DNA of 64,000 nt. Origin: Hymenolepis diminuta (lineage: Eukaryota; Platyhelminthes; Cestoda; Cyclophyllidea; Hymenolepididae). A model generated the notes under the pieces. It made no database searches. It saw only the letters and a program-made list of their open reading frames with translations, and had not been told where the DNA came from. Position 1 is the first letter of the stretch. Every line of letters starts with the position of its first letter. This document shows positions 1-12,800 of this stretch, piece after piece. The stretch is taken from assembly GCA_900708905.1 (NCBI GenBank), contig CAADRB010000057.1, positions 414,363 to 478,362 of the forward strand, in the 5' to 3' direction. The position numbers were made by a program, and so were the translations under genes.

Positions 1-3000
1 TCTATTTTCCAGGATTTCGAATGCGAGATGCTTAGAAGGAATGAGTCTTATGATGTCTACTCGATGTCAAGGCAGATTGCATTGGTCGGTATCTATAAAT
101 TATTTGGTACCAGTAAATAAATCATTTGGATGAATTTGACGAACCTGATAACGGTTATCCTGCAAATTTTTCCAACTCGTTTACCCCCATTTAAAATTCT
201 TCTAAAGTGAAAACAATGGATGAATCTGAACCTGAAGAACTCTATTTAATCGACTGTGGCTACTTCTTCAGTAAAATATGTTTTATTTATTTTAAAGTTG
301 CCAATATGACCGAATGCAAAGGAGAGATAAAATCGAGTTCGATGAAGATCCATCTGATCACAATTTTCCACAATGGTCTGCAAAAACATTCACAACTTTC
401 ATTTGAAGAGGATTCTACCTATCCAAAAAAAATATCTTTTTTTGTGGCGAAAGTGGATTTTAAGATTTCGATCTAATTAATTCGTTCGTCCCAAATTATC
501 TTCGAATATTTGAATATTCGCCTTCTTTGTTGGTGTTTAATTCTGTTATTAAAAATACACTGATGTTGATCGTAATTCAAATACACCGTTTTCCTGATTA
601 TATACGAGTTTAAGCGACGTTGAATTCAAATTAACAATAGAGAAAAAGTTTAAATATTATAAATAGCAGAGTAACAATTCTGCAAATTTTTTCATTACGA
701 AAAGTAAGAATGGATAGACTTTTTAGTTTTAAAGGTAAAATGGGTATAGTTGGAGAGTCGGTGGACCAAATTTAATTTTGACTGTGATTTTCTCATTTCA
801 TTGCCATCTTCATTTGAAAAATCTACTTGATTTGATTTTACATCATCTAATTTCTAGAATAAGGACTAATCAATCAGTAGATCCTCTTTAGTTTCGAAGT
901 GATCGGTTGATGACCGCCTTCTCACTTTCATTTGCAAGGAACTGATAACACTTGAGGTTTGATAAATACTATTTACCTTTGAGGCACACCTTCCAGTTGA
1001 TGTTGTTCGATAATTCGAGAAATAGAATTTTGAAGGAATTATCAACTCTACCTAAAGTTGCCTTGACAACTCCTTTCGTGGGCAAACTTGAAGGTAGATA
1101 ACATTTTAAAGTAGTTTCAAAAATGTATCATCGTTCATGTGCATCTTATCCATAGATTTACCTTCGTTTTTTTCAATTTTGGGAAAATAAAACTTCTTCC
1201 ACTGACTCTTTAGCAATCAGTTAAGATATTACATCGTCTACCAAGAAGGATTCTGACAAGCCCTTCATCTAAGTTTATCCATCTTACTTCAGATAATAGT
1301 AGATAAACTGTACAATGCCTATTTTTAGCATTTCTTATAGGTCTGCTCAAATCCTAACCTGGTTCTGATTTTGAAATCAGTTTTGGTATCAATAACTGTT
1401 TCTTGGCCACCATGCTATTCAGCTCTATAAAATCATCGACTAGACATTTATCATTTACTAGTGAACTAATTTAGGTAATGAGATCATACATTCTACAATT
1501 TGTGGTTTCTATTTGGAGAGGCGGATGTTCCAGACCACCACTTACACGCATCGTGAAAGTCACGCCATTTGCTTTTACCACAGTATATTTTTACTATTTT
1601 TGGCCTTTATATAAGTTTTCGTATAGACAGAGTAATAAGACGTGGATGATGAATCCCTACCCTTTTCTGAAATTTTCATCTATGCCATCACTATTCACTG
1701 AGATCTAATTATTTCGGTGTCAAAGTAGTGTTCGAAGTTATTGACTCTATTGTAACCCCAAGCTCCCTGCGGATAAGCATCTTGTGTCCTCAAGTGATTT
1801 ATTTTAATTATTGGAGTGATCCTCGAATGAGCTCACTTTCCTCACCGCGATGTCCGGAACCATTCCATCTGCTCATTCTATCCCAAATTTTTCTATAACC
1901 GTCCCGTTTCGCTAAAAGTACACCTGTCTTTATGTCCCTGCACGTGTCCTCGCCCAAATGGCTCACATAAACTGCTTTTCAATACCCACACATACGCTTG
2001 TCAGACACTTAATCTTATGCTGCCTCCCAATTGCCTTCGTTCCTCAGTTCTCTCTTACTCTAGTGACTCTTTTATTGCGGCTCGTTCAATACATTCTGGT
2101 CTAATCAACTCTTGGTGTTTTTCTCCACAATTGTTGTTAGCCCTTACTCAAGCAGCTACAAATTGGTGCTGGTTGCTGTTGTTGTTGGCTGCCAGCCGTT
2201 AGTTGTTACTCCAACTCCAACAGAGTAGGAGTGACTGCTTTTCAACTTCTTAGTAAGTGGCTGATTTAAATTAAAATAATAACTGAATAAAAATCAAAGC
2301 AAAAATATTAACTACTGCATATGTTTTAAATACGTTATTAATATTCACGATTTCTTAATATTTGTTTATGTGAACTAATTGTGATAGATGCATGTTACTG
2401 CTAGTTTTTGCCTTTCTACTGAGTTCTAGCCAACATTGGAGGCGATAAGTTAAAGCGATTCGCGACGCAGGTAGGATTAGTCTATAGGAAGAAAACATTT
2501 TTCTAGACTCATTTGAGTTTTCGTTTTTCGAAATTTCTCCATTTTAATTTCCATTTATGTCCTTTACATCTCTAATGTTACCAAACTGACCTTAACTCTG
2601 GCGACAAATTACAAAAAATCTTTTAAGAAGTTTCCTTTGTTCCTACAATTCAACATTTAAACTATCTTAAGGTATTTCATACCAGGACTTTGATTTTCTA
2701 GCTATTTTGCAGTATTTCTGACGGGTTTGATAGCCAAACTTTGTTATCCTGTTTTCCATATTTTCATATGCTAATTAATTTCTAATAACTATTTGTCAAG
2801 GAAATTTATTGAGCATTGAAATTAAATTAACTTCTCTTTGGTGTCATCAAGCCCTTATATAAGTATTGGCTTTGAATCTATAAATAGTTTAATAAAACTG
2901 TGGTCGTAGTTTACATTAACCTGTTAATATTAAGTGTAAATACGATGATCATATGTGACCTTGAGAAACACAAACTAAGTTAAACCAATTACGTCTTTAT

Positions 3001-4615
3001 TTCGCTCTTTTTCCTAATTTAGTCGTTACGCAGTTTTTACATGCCTATCAGCTCTCCTTTTCTTCCTCTCATCATTTTAGATCATCCAATGCACCAATGA
3101 TCCAAATCTGGAGTTCTTTTTAACCTTTCGTCGCCGACTTTTGCGATCTACAAGCCGAAATCCCAGTTAGAGAAGAAGGAAAAACACAGGTTCTCGTTGC
3201 TATAGTGAAAAATTATTACAGTTAAATTCGAACTCAACAGAGTATAAAGTAATTCGTATTAATTTGCATATACAATTTAGGGGATAAGTGTTGTTTTCAT
3301 TAATAAGGGGTGGAAAATATAAAACACATTAGTTTTGTCAAGGACAAATACTTAATAATTTTGCACAATTATATTTCCTCCTTGACAAGCAGGTTGCCTT
3401 CAAATGGGGCGGACAAAGCATAATGATAACGCTTGACGTGAATGGAAGGAGAATATTAAAGCAGCATTATTCCCAATAATTAAGCTTACTTAATAATCCA
3501 ATCAAGTCAGTCTATAGCTACCCCTCTACTTATTTAATAATTCTCTTACAGACCAACAAAATGCAATAATGTTTCCCATAACCAGAAGAACAAGAGTTGA
3601 TAGTGTCTTATTCGGCAATCGTTAGGAGAGAGTAGAGTAGGAAATAGGGATTGTAGGAAGTCAAAGTTAGAAAGAAGAGAGCGTACATGAATGAGGAATC
3701 ATGAGAGAGTGAAATTGTAAACTGGCTTGAACCAGTTTATGTCAAAAGCTCACAATTAGGTCAGCTATACCTACGGGCTACCGTGTTCATGTTACCGGCC
3801 CACTATTATGAGAAACTTGCGATTAGCTATCCAAGACAATACATTTGCATCTTTGACTTCTAAGACGTGCATGTTAATCACTGCGCACGAAGTTTCGGAG
3901 GGGCGAAAAGTTAATTTAAATACCCAGAATGGGACAATTTGATGAGCTTCAAGTCAAATTATTATCCAGCTGATAATTATCGGTAATTCTACATCAATTT
4001 ATGCCAATGCGATTACTAATGGCTTAATTTTTCTAAGTTCGTGCGACTTAAACGCTATTGCATTACCTTGATTTGGGTCAAACTGCGATCATCACAACGC
4101 AGACCAGTTAAAGTGCCGTGTTTACTCCCTGCCATGTTTATCTGGTAGCTCATTTAGATAAGCGATTCATTTCAAACTCGTGGTATGTAAGTTGTGCCCG
4201 CTTTCGATTTCTCTCGCTTGTTCTTGAAATTCTCTTATCACTCTACCTATTTTCACCATTTTGCTACACATACCGATTGGTTTTATTCATATACATCAGC
4301 TTAGGCGTTTAATAATTGTGCATAATTTATATTAAAGCAACATTTCTTATTATACACTTCACAGATGAAGTTGAATTTTGGTATATATCACTTAAATATT
4401 TTTAAACGGTAGAAAATTTCCATTCGATTTTGGAATATTTTACTAGCAATCTTTATGCACTTATTCCATAGAATTTGTATTGCGTTCAAATTTCATTTTC
4501 AAGCTTTCTAGCTATAACGAAATGAATATGATCACTCATACATGCCAGAAGAAAGTTATTTGTATTTTATAACTATTACATTTTTCATTCATTTTAGCCC
4601 CGCATCCTCTTGAGA
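1..4615. other. Intergenic, no gene supported
   Basis: This AT-rich stretch precedes the first GH27 gene. Open frames of 60-90 codons occur but none has a recognisable domain, a convincing splice context or a biased composition, and frames of that length are expected by chance in DNA this AT-rich. The promoter of the downstream gene presumably lies in the last few hundred bases, but I see no TATA box or other element I would defend. Confidence 0.6.
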
Positions 4616-6807
4616 ATGTTTCAAGCACCTTTTAAGAGTAGCCTTTCTCTAACACTATTACTATTAGCGGTACTCCTTCTGCAAAGAGTGATTAGCCTGG
4701 ATAACGGGTTGGCAAGATCACCGCCCATGGGTTGGTTGACTTGGCAGCGTTTCAGATGCGAAACAGATTGCAAAACTTATCCAAGGGACTGTATTAGTGA
4801 GGACCTCATACTTAGACAAGCTACAGCCCTTGTTTCCGGTGGATGGAAAGACCGAGGTTATCAATATGTGATTATTGACGATTGTTGGTCTTCATACCAA
4901 AGAGATCCAGCAACTCACAAGTTAGTTGCTGACCCAATCAGATTCCCTCATGTCAGTTATATTCCACCTAAATCGGATACCCAGTAGTATTTATAGATAA
5001 ATTCTTCCTCTCTTCTATCGTCTAGGGTATGAAATGGTTAACAGATAAAATTCACTCAATGGGCCTACTGTTCGGTATCTATCTCGATTTTGGTACTAGG
5101 ACTTGCGCCGGATATCCAGGCAGTCTGGATTATTTGGAATTGGACGCTCAAACTATGGCAGAATGGGAAGTTGACTATGTCAAGATGGATGGTTGTTGGA
5201 GCAATGCCAATGTAAGTTAATGAAATTTTGTTTTAGTACTACCACTGACAAGTAAAATCATATTGTAATATTCTGCAAAACAGGTCATGTGTATGCAAAA
5301 ACAAGCTTGCCCCAGAATTCTGGGTTAGTTTGGATAAGGCGAAGTTGGTCAATGATAGGGGAGTACCTAATGTGAGGGTTGATAAGAGCTAAGACGTGAA
5401 GCAATTTAAATTATTGACAATGTACTTCACATTGTTAACATCAGACATCTCAGAATAACGTATTTTACAAGTTACAATTTCATGGTTAAACGAGAGATGT
5501 TAGAACTAGACGACATTAATGGATAATTTTCTTTGAATCTGAGGTTTTTAATCTAGCTAAGATAATTACTTCTTTACTTTTCCTACAGATTCAACCTGAT
5601 GGTTTCGCCATGTTTGGTCGTTATTTGAATGCGACCAAACGACCAATTGTATTTAGTTGTAGCTACCCTGCATACTCACACTGGAACGACGGTAAGGAAT
5701 TTAACTGGACTCAGTTGATCGAGAACTGTAATCTCTGGAGAATGCTAGAAGATGTTCAAGATTCTTGGACCTCTGTTCTCTCAATTATGCGACAGTATGA
5801 GGCCCATAGAAGAACTCTGATCCCAGTTGCGGGACCGGGTCACTGGAATGACCTTGATATGCTATTGGGAGGGAATTTTGGACTATCATGGGATGAAACT
5901 CGTGTGCAGATGGGAATGTGGGCTATGCATACATCTCCATTGATCCTTTCTGTAGATCTTGAAGACATCCGGCCGGGTATGAAAAAGGTTAGCTAAATTT
6001 TATCACTATTCTTCAAGATTTACTGCTCAAGATTATCTAAAAATGTGTTTGTTTTTTCTAGATTCTCCAAGCTCCTTTAGTAATACGCGTTAATCAAGAC
6101 AAACTTGGAAAACCAGCTGACCTGGTAATCCCAGAACCTGGTGTTAAGGTATGTTTAAGTATTGGTTTTTAGTAGTCTAGCAACCATCGTGTTGGTAGGA
6201 GAGATGGAAGTTATAGTGTTCACATAAGATGATTTAGAGAGAGAGGGAGAGAGATCTAAGAGAGAAGTAGAGAAAATTGATTCTGAGAAAATCTTGTGAA
6301 CTAAGGATTCCGAGCACCCAATTGATACGAAAATGTTCTCCAACCTGATCCGAATAACTTACGAGGTTCAAAGTCATTGCATACACCTGCCTGACTGATA
6401 TAATTTTTCTAATATTTTTTCTTTTTGGCGACGATACGACTGAGGACTTATGAATGTGCTCATTCAGCTAATAATCACGTGAGTGGTGAATAAATAATTC
6501 TTATCTCTTCTCTAAGGTGTGGGTTCGTCAACTAGCGGATTTCAATGGCGGTTGGGCATTGGCCTACCTCAACCTTAACGATGGTGCAGGTTATCCTCGG
6601 CAGTTTGTTTGCAGCTTGAAGGAACTTGGGGTTAAAGCGGAAGGAAATAAAGGCGCTTTGTTCAAATTGATTGATGCTTTTACGGAAAATGAGATGCTTA
6701 CAACTGATTTAACCACACCATTTGAAGTTCGTATTAATCCTAGTGGAATCGTAATGCTAATTGCTCAGACCCTGACTTTTAACGTAAATCATACGCTTGA
6801 ATTTTAA
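4616..6807 (+). CDS. Alpha-N-acetylgalactosaminidase-type GH27 glycosidase
   Basis: Complete five-exon gene: 4616-4951, 5026-5211, 5589-5987, 6062-6148, 6517-6807. All introns are phase 0 with GT..AG ends and the product is 432 residues. The ATG at 4616 is chosen because a hydrophobic signal peptide (about residues 8-27) follows it directly and the mature part opens with LDNGLARSPPMGW. The GH27 barrel shows the IIDDCW strand (D88, D89), TCAGYPGS, the nucleophile motif YVKMDGC (D167), a recognition loop SCSYPAY (S199, A202, Y203), CNLWR, the acid/base Asp of LEDVQDSW (D229) and GHWNDLDML. The end has the C-terminal beta-domain signature NPSGIVM. Ser..Ala in the loop matches human NAGA rather than GLA (Glu..Leu). 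The expected role is release of terminal alpha-GalNAc (possibly alpha-Gal) from glycans in lysosomes or as a secreted enzyme. Family is certain; exact specificity is inferred. Confidence 0.93.
6236..6276. repeat. GA-rich microsatellite in intron 4 of the plus-strand GH27 gene
   Basis: An impure (GA)n tract interrupted by short spacers, inside the fourth intron. It has no coding relevance; it is a likely length-polymorphic site. Confidence 0.8.
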
Positions 6808-6845
6808 TACAATCTCACAGCTTAAAATGTGTGACCTCTCAATGG

Positions 6846-6851
6846 AATAAA
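6846..6851 (+). terminator. Polyadenylation signal AATAAA of the plus-strand GH27 gene
   Basis: A canonical AATAAA lies 38 nt after the stop codon of the plus-strand GH27 gene, the expected place for a short 3' UTR. Confidence 0.65.
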
Positions 6852-9399
6852 TTCTTGTGATCTCCTCTTTACTTTAAAAAGATGTTGTTTACAACTCATG
6901 TGTTGTATTTTTATTTATCTACATCTCATATTTGTTACTTGATTAGACAGAAGAGTTAAAATATATCGGAAGAAGTTAACTCGTTCCCATTATTGTTTTT
7001 CAAAGCCAAACGCATATAATATTATTAATTCTAGATTCGTTTACTTTTCGATGCTCCTCTGAGAAGTTTGTTAGTTTAGGGCAAAATGGTCTGTTTTCAG
7101 TAGCAGTTTCCTAAAGCGTATACCATCAGTGTAAATTGGTTTTACTTACTGAGTAAAACTTCAATAAATTAATACATTTTTCAATTAAAACAGAATTAAA
7201 GAGCATAAGGCTGAGATGTTTAGGTTTTTAGTGAATTTATCCGGTAAAGACAGGAGAAATTGAGTATAGTCTAGTTCACTGGATTATATAACTATTAAAA
7301 TCAGACCATGTTCAGACCAGACTAGGGTGGTAGATTTATAAAAATAATATACATATTAAGTTATATAAATAAATATATGTTATTTGCAACTTAGATGCAT
7401 GTTGTTCGTCACACCCCTGTTAACCAGTATTTTCGATCACTCAGCTTACTTTCTTCCACAGTAACAATATTATCGTAGGTTGAAGAGAGATGACGCCAAA
7501 GAAAGAATAATAGTCTGGGGAAAAATTGACAATTTAACAAAATTCTATCCTGTTGTCTAATGAGACATCTGTAGGAACTAAAGACAAACAGCTAACACCA
7601 GATAACCACAATTTATGCACCACAATTCCATGAATAACAAATCGATCAAATTTTACTAAATATCAGCTATTGAATTTCGGAGGAGAGAGTCGAGCATCAG
7701 AACAAAGGAAAAGATGAAGAAAGATGGAGAGATCGCAAAAATTGAGCGTCTGTACAGTGAGTCTTGTAATCAGCGTGTGCCGATTTAATCAGGTAAAAAT
7801 GAACTAACCAATCGCTAACCAATATTTTATAACTACGACGGTTGAAATCGGTTCAGGCAAACGCATAAATGCAAACAAAATTTTTCCTCAGAGTGATTCC
7901 AATTAATTTTGCTCAAAAAATATTCCCAAAAAACATTTCGCCACTATTCTTCACGGTCTTAGACACAGTGGCTAGAGAAGAACCGCGGAGTTTAGTGAGA
8001 AATGTAGTTAACAAAACAGAGAAATGCAGGAATGGATGTTTGCTGAAACGGTGGAAAAAGTGCACTATGTGAGTGGTGTACTGTTAAAGCCTGCTAAGAC
8101 AAGGCGTTCTAGTCTGTAGTATTGTGTACAAGCATCATGGATTGAGGCCCGAATAAGCGGACTGCATAAGTGGACGTCGTAAGACTGAAGTTTATTGTGG
8201 CCTGTAAAATCACTGATATCAAGTGTGCTTATTTAGAGTTAGTTCGTAAAGAAAGCAGGGTACTGGATTAAGGTGGATTTAAGTGCTAACTCCATTTTTT
8301 AACTTTGTGAAAGAATACCATTAAGCATAGCTCAAGGCCGGTGGGTCTATGTTTAGTTTCAGCAAGAGTGATTTCCGCATGTAGACCCTAACTCATCTAT
8401 CGGCCTTACCAATAAGAGGGCGCACACTGCTCCTTACACCTTGGCAGTCTGGACAAAACTGCCATCAGTCCTGGTGGTGGGCTGACGTTCATCCATATAA
8501 AGTCAATCAAAAAATCTTTAGCAAATTTTTAGTGTCATAGATTTTCCCTCCATCTGTCCTGATCTGACTAACTTTATTCTATTTTTTCGAGGAATATAAT
8601 TTTTTTACGAACTCAAAAAGGTTCTTGGACTTTATAAAAGATTTACACTGCATGCAATCGAAAGAATTAAGCCATAATGAAAATAACATTCCGGTTATTG
8701 CTAGGGCAGGAATTTCCCTTAAAATGATGTACTTATATGAGGAAAAAACGAGTTACAGTTTTTGTTAAAATGGTTTAAATAAAAAATAAAGAAAATAAAA
8801 TGTTTAAAAATACAATGAGTCGGTAAACCAGTTCATGTCTTTTCATTAGAAATAGGTGGCCGATTAAATATGTTTTCCATTTAAACAAACTGCTAACACA
8901 TTCTAAGAAGTTGAAGATTAGGGTAGATTAGGTGAGATGAAAATTTAAGGTTTGCATTAAAAATACGCATGATTGAGCATCTTATAATTTTGAGAGAGAT
9001 CTAGCTTTCAATCGGTTTGGCATCCAGGTGCTCAGATTCAGGTCATAGGAAAAACCATAGACTTGGTTTACTCACACCCATCTCCACATACAATGTGTAA
9101 TCCGAACGGTATAATACAATAATATCTTGACTAGACTAGTCGGAGAATAATAGTATACTTTAATTGATACCCCGATTCTAAATCTATTTAACAGTAACAG
9201 AGTATGCAAAAAGTGGCAATTTCGTGATCAGGTATATTCTTCATTCACTTTGTATTCAAATAACCATTCATGAGTGCATACGTATTCATATTTTTTTTGC
9301 ACCTAGGTAGTATTCAATTTATTCAATTGAATTAGTATTCAATTTATGCACTTTCACAAATGGATATTGTAAAAACGTGAAAGATCTCTCGAGGCCACA
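6852..9399. other. Intergenic between the two GH27 genes, nothing recognised
   Basis: This is AT-rich sequence between the 3' ends of the convergent GH27 genes. A 67-codon frame at 7869-8072 has no recognisable features. No RNA gene or domain was seen. Confidence 0.5.
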
Positions 9400-9665
9400 T
9401 CGGTTGAATAGATGGAATAAGTCAAGTCACTCATGTCGCCAGATCAGTTCGGAGGTGGCAGGCAAGCCACCCCAATTTACTAATTAGTAAATTAGGTTTA
9501 TACACAAAACATTTCTTCGTTAGACGTCAGTCGTCTTGTTGTCAGTGCCTCGGCGGGATGATGAACATCTGTTTAGATATCTATATTCAAACAAGCAAAC
9601 ACACAGCGGGACCAGTTGATCACTTCCAATCGCCAGGTGTTGATAGACATCTGCTGGCTATAGCA
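9400..9665 (+). repeat. LTR-like dispersed repeat, isolated copy
   Basis: About 265 bp are clearly similar, in the same orientation, to 33845-34088. Shared blocks in order are GGAATAAGTCAA, GAGGTGGC, AGGTTTATA, TTAGAC, then ATCGCCA, ACATCTG and CTAT-GCA. The last 55 bp also match 36131-36185. Length and repeated isolated occurrence suggest a solo LTR. A TGGCGACATGAG motif near the left end (minus strand) resembles the tRNA-primer binding motif next to the gypsy LTR at 61.3 kb. The copy contains a perfect 20-bp palindrome at 9474-9493. Family assignment is inferred. Confidence 0.6.
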
Positions 9666-9780
9666 GATATATTATAAAGTTACATTCCTTTTCTAGGCAC
9701 TGGCTGAATTCAGTGTCAAACAATTTGACGGTTCAGGAATTATAAGAAGTCCACAAGTAAAAATGAAATAGAATTTAATT

Positions 9781-9786
9781 TTTATT
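9781..9786 (-). terminator. Polyadenylation signal AATAAA of the minus-strand GH27 gene
   Basis: On the minus strand a canonical AATAAA lies 46 nt after the stop codon of the second GH27 gene. Confidence 0.6.
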
Positions 9787-9832
9787 AATCATTAGATTAA
9801 GAGATTGTGGGTTTAAAATGAAATACGATCAT

Positions 9833-12800
9833 TTATGAAATGGGTTCTATAATAAGCATAACAATTCCACTTGGATTAATCCGAACTTCAAAAGGTTCAG
9901 TAGAATTCACAGTGATCACATCTTCAGCTGTGAAAGCGTCAGTGAGTTTAAACTTAGCGCCACCTTTGTAGCTCACACGATCGGGAATTTCTACGTCCTT
10001 GAGACTTAAGACCACTCTCTTAGGAAATCCAGTCTCATCGCTGAGATGAAGGAATGCCAGCGCCCATCCATTGTTGAAGTCAACCAGGTGACGTTTCCAT
10101 ATCTAAGTAAGAAAATTGTTGAACAAGAACTTGGCCAAACATTGGGAAAAGGCCTATGGATATATTAATTGTTTCTTCTCTAAAGAGTGATTCTCTATGT
10201 GTAAGTTTCATTAGTCTTAGAATCCTTGTAACACGTCTCCTGACAAATTAGGTGGACAATATATGAATTTTTATTGGTCTGCGGTTAATTTACCCGTCTG
10301 CGATGTTCATCGGTGAACACCCCTTAAACAGAATGGCCAATAGCACTGGTTAAGTCTGGCTCAAAAAGGGTGGGGGTGGCAGAATTATCATCATTAGACT
10401 CTATAATGTTCCAAAATGAGCTTTGAACGACGTTTTTTCTAATGGGAAGTGGTGTGATTGCGTGTGTTCTGCTATGCCAATTTAGAGTGACCTGAATTCA
10501 AGTTTTTCCGCCTCCTTTACGTCCTATCCCCTAACCTATTGCTAGCCCCCCGTTTTATTATTAAGACGAGAATTATTAAAAGAGTGGTAGTTTATTCTGA
10601 TTGTACTCTTCAAACTCCAAAATTTCTAATCAAAATTTTATTTCAATAAATAATTTTGAACATTTTATCGAGGCAAAAGTAGTTTCCTATCCATAGAATA
10701 AACAAACTGCATAAAAAATTTGAACAACTACCAGAACGGAATATAAACTGATTTCGATCACATACACGGTAAAGGCTTTTGCAACTCTACTCCAAAGTCT
10801 AAAAAGGAAACCCGAAGCATTTCATATTCATTTTTAAAAGAACTCATGAATGTAACGACAATGACAAAGCATCATTCAAAGATGTTCATACACCCAAATT
10901 AAGGAGGTTTCTTTAAGACACGTCGAAGTATGTACGTCCGGCCATGTCCTATGGTCAACCATAACAAATCTCCATAAACTGGAGATAATTATCTAAACTT
11001 CGAGAGTTGAGTGGCATTGTAACATTAGGCGTTAACAGAAGTTTATTTTGCTATTATATTGTTGATTTAAAAAAACTCGGATTATTTAAGAGAAAATTTT
11101 ATCAAAAATTAGTACCGTGATTTTGAAAAAACACAAGGTGCCACTTGAAGAGAATAGTTATAGGCACCGATTTACCTCAAGACCGATTACTCGAGCAGTA
11201 AGACAACTCAGTGATTTTTGTTTCCGATTATTTCTGAGATTAAAAAGATTGAAATTAATCAATTTCTGTACTTTCAGTTTGTTTTCTTTCTGAAATGCAC
11301 GTAATCCAAGGTCTTTTCATTATATATAGCTTTCGTTGGTAAATAAGTAAGTGATAATAAATAAAATCGGTGAACTGGAAAAAATCCAGACAAAAACCTA
11401 TAAATATACCAATAATCTTGCAACCTTAGTATCTGTGGTACTGAAAAATGCTCAGCACTACACTGAGTAATATTGATGAGGATTGTAGGGTTATTATTGT
11501 GGAAAGTTGTTTTGGTAGCAATTTTCAAACCCAAATTAGCTGAGGGGATGGAAGGTAACGACAATTACATCAACGTAGTTTTCGATTGCAGACCAAGTGA
11601 GTTAAAGTGGTATCGTTTCCGAGTGCATAGTAAAGTTATATATATACACACTCATAGAGATTTAAGATCTAAACATACTCTGAGATATTTATAAAAACCT
11701 TATAACTTGAACGTTGAGAACTTGTTAGAGCTGAAATCTGATATATGGACCAACATGTTCAGCTTCCGTTTACCTTAATTTTAAATATGTTCATGTTTTA
11801 TTCAAGAGCGGATTTTAGGTGAAAGCCGATAATGCTAGGTGACAAGAGCTGCTATTTACAACACTTTGGTGATGGGTTTCAGTCAAACATACCAGAATAT
11901 TTTCAAAATTAAGTTTCTGTTTAACTGCCCTAGACTTAAACAATGATGAATCAAATGATTCAGTAGTTTTAGTGTAAGATTATATCATTTTTCGACCACT
12001 GACTGTCACGTCGATTCATTCAATTTCCGTATCAAATCACGTCACCTAATAATTTGCCATTGTCAGGATTAGTTTCAAAATGATCTTCTTTTCATGAAGG
12101 GCAAATGTTTGTGAACAGGCATGAGCTTTTTCTTGAAAAATATTTTATGGTGAACCGTTATTTCATCTGACCGAATAATAGCGAGTAATTGTACCTGAAT
12201 ACCAGTTATAGAACTCAGTTGCTTTGCCGGTTGTCCCATTGCGTCCTGATTCACACGAATGACGAGATCCGCCTGGAGTATCTGCAACAATTATAGAAAT
12301 ATTATATTGTCACGTACAATTCGATCATAAAATACTAACATAGAAATTTATTACTTTCTTCATGTCATCAGTTATCACCTCCAGATCAGTTGAGAGAATC
12401 AGAAGTGTCGCGTGCATGGCCCACATACCCATCTGCACACGAGTTTCATCCAGTGAAAGTCCAAAGTTACCACCCAATAGCATGTCAAGGTCATTCCAAT
12501 GACCCGGTCCAGCATTTGGTGTTAGCAGATGGCTATATGTCTCATATAATGACATTATCCACTTGAGAGATGCCCAACTATCCTGAATGTCATCCAGAAG
12601 CCTCCAGAGATTACAGTTCTGTGCCAGACGGGTCCAATTTAAGTACTCTCCATTTCTCCAATGCTGAAAAAGTGGATAACTACATCCAAAGACAATTGGA
12701 CGCATTGTAGCGTTTAGATACATTCCAAATTTCTCATATCCATCGGCTTGTATCTAAGAGAGTATGGGTTCAAAATACGACCAGACCTTCAAATCACTAT

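Noticed and set aside
4610..4615. Earlier start of the plus-strand GH27 gene at a TTG
   Set aside because: The codon is not ATG; the ATG at 4616 directly precedes the signal peptide.
8437..8475. Short match (GACAAAACTGCCAT) to the 3' interior of gypsy copy B
   Set aside because: Fourteen bases without consistent flanking similarity are not enough to call an element.
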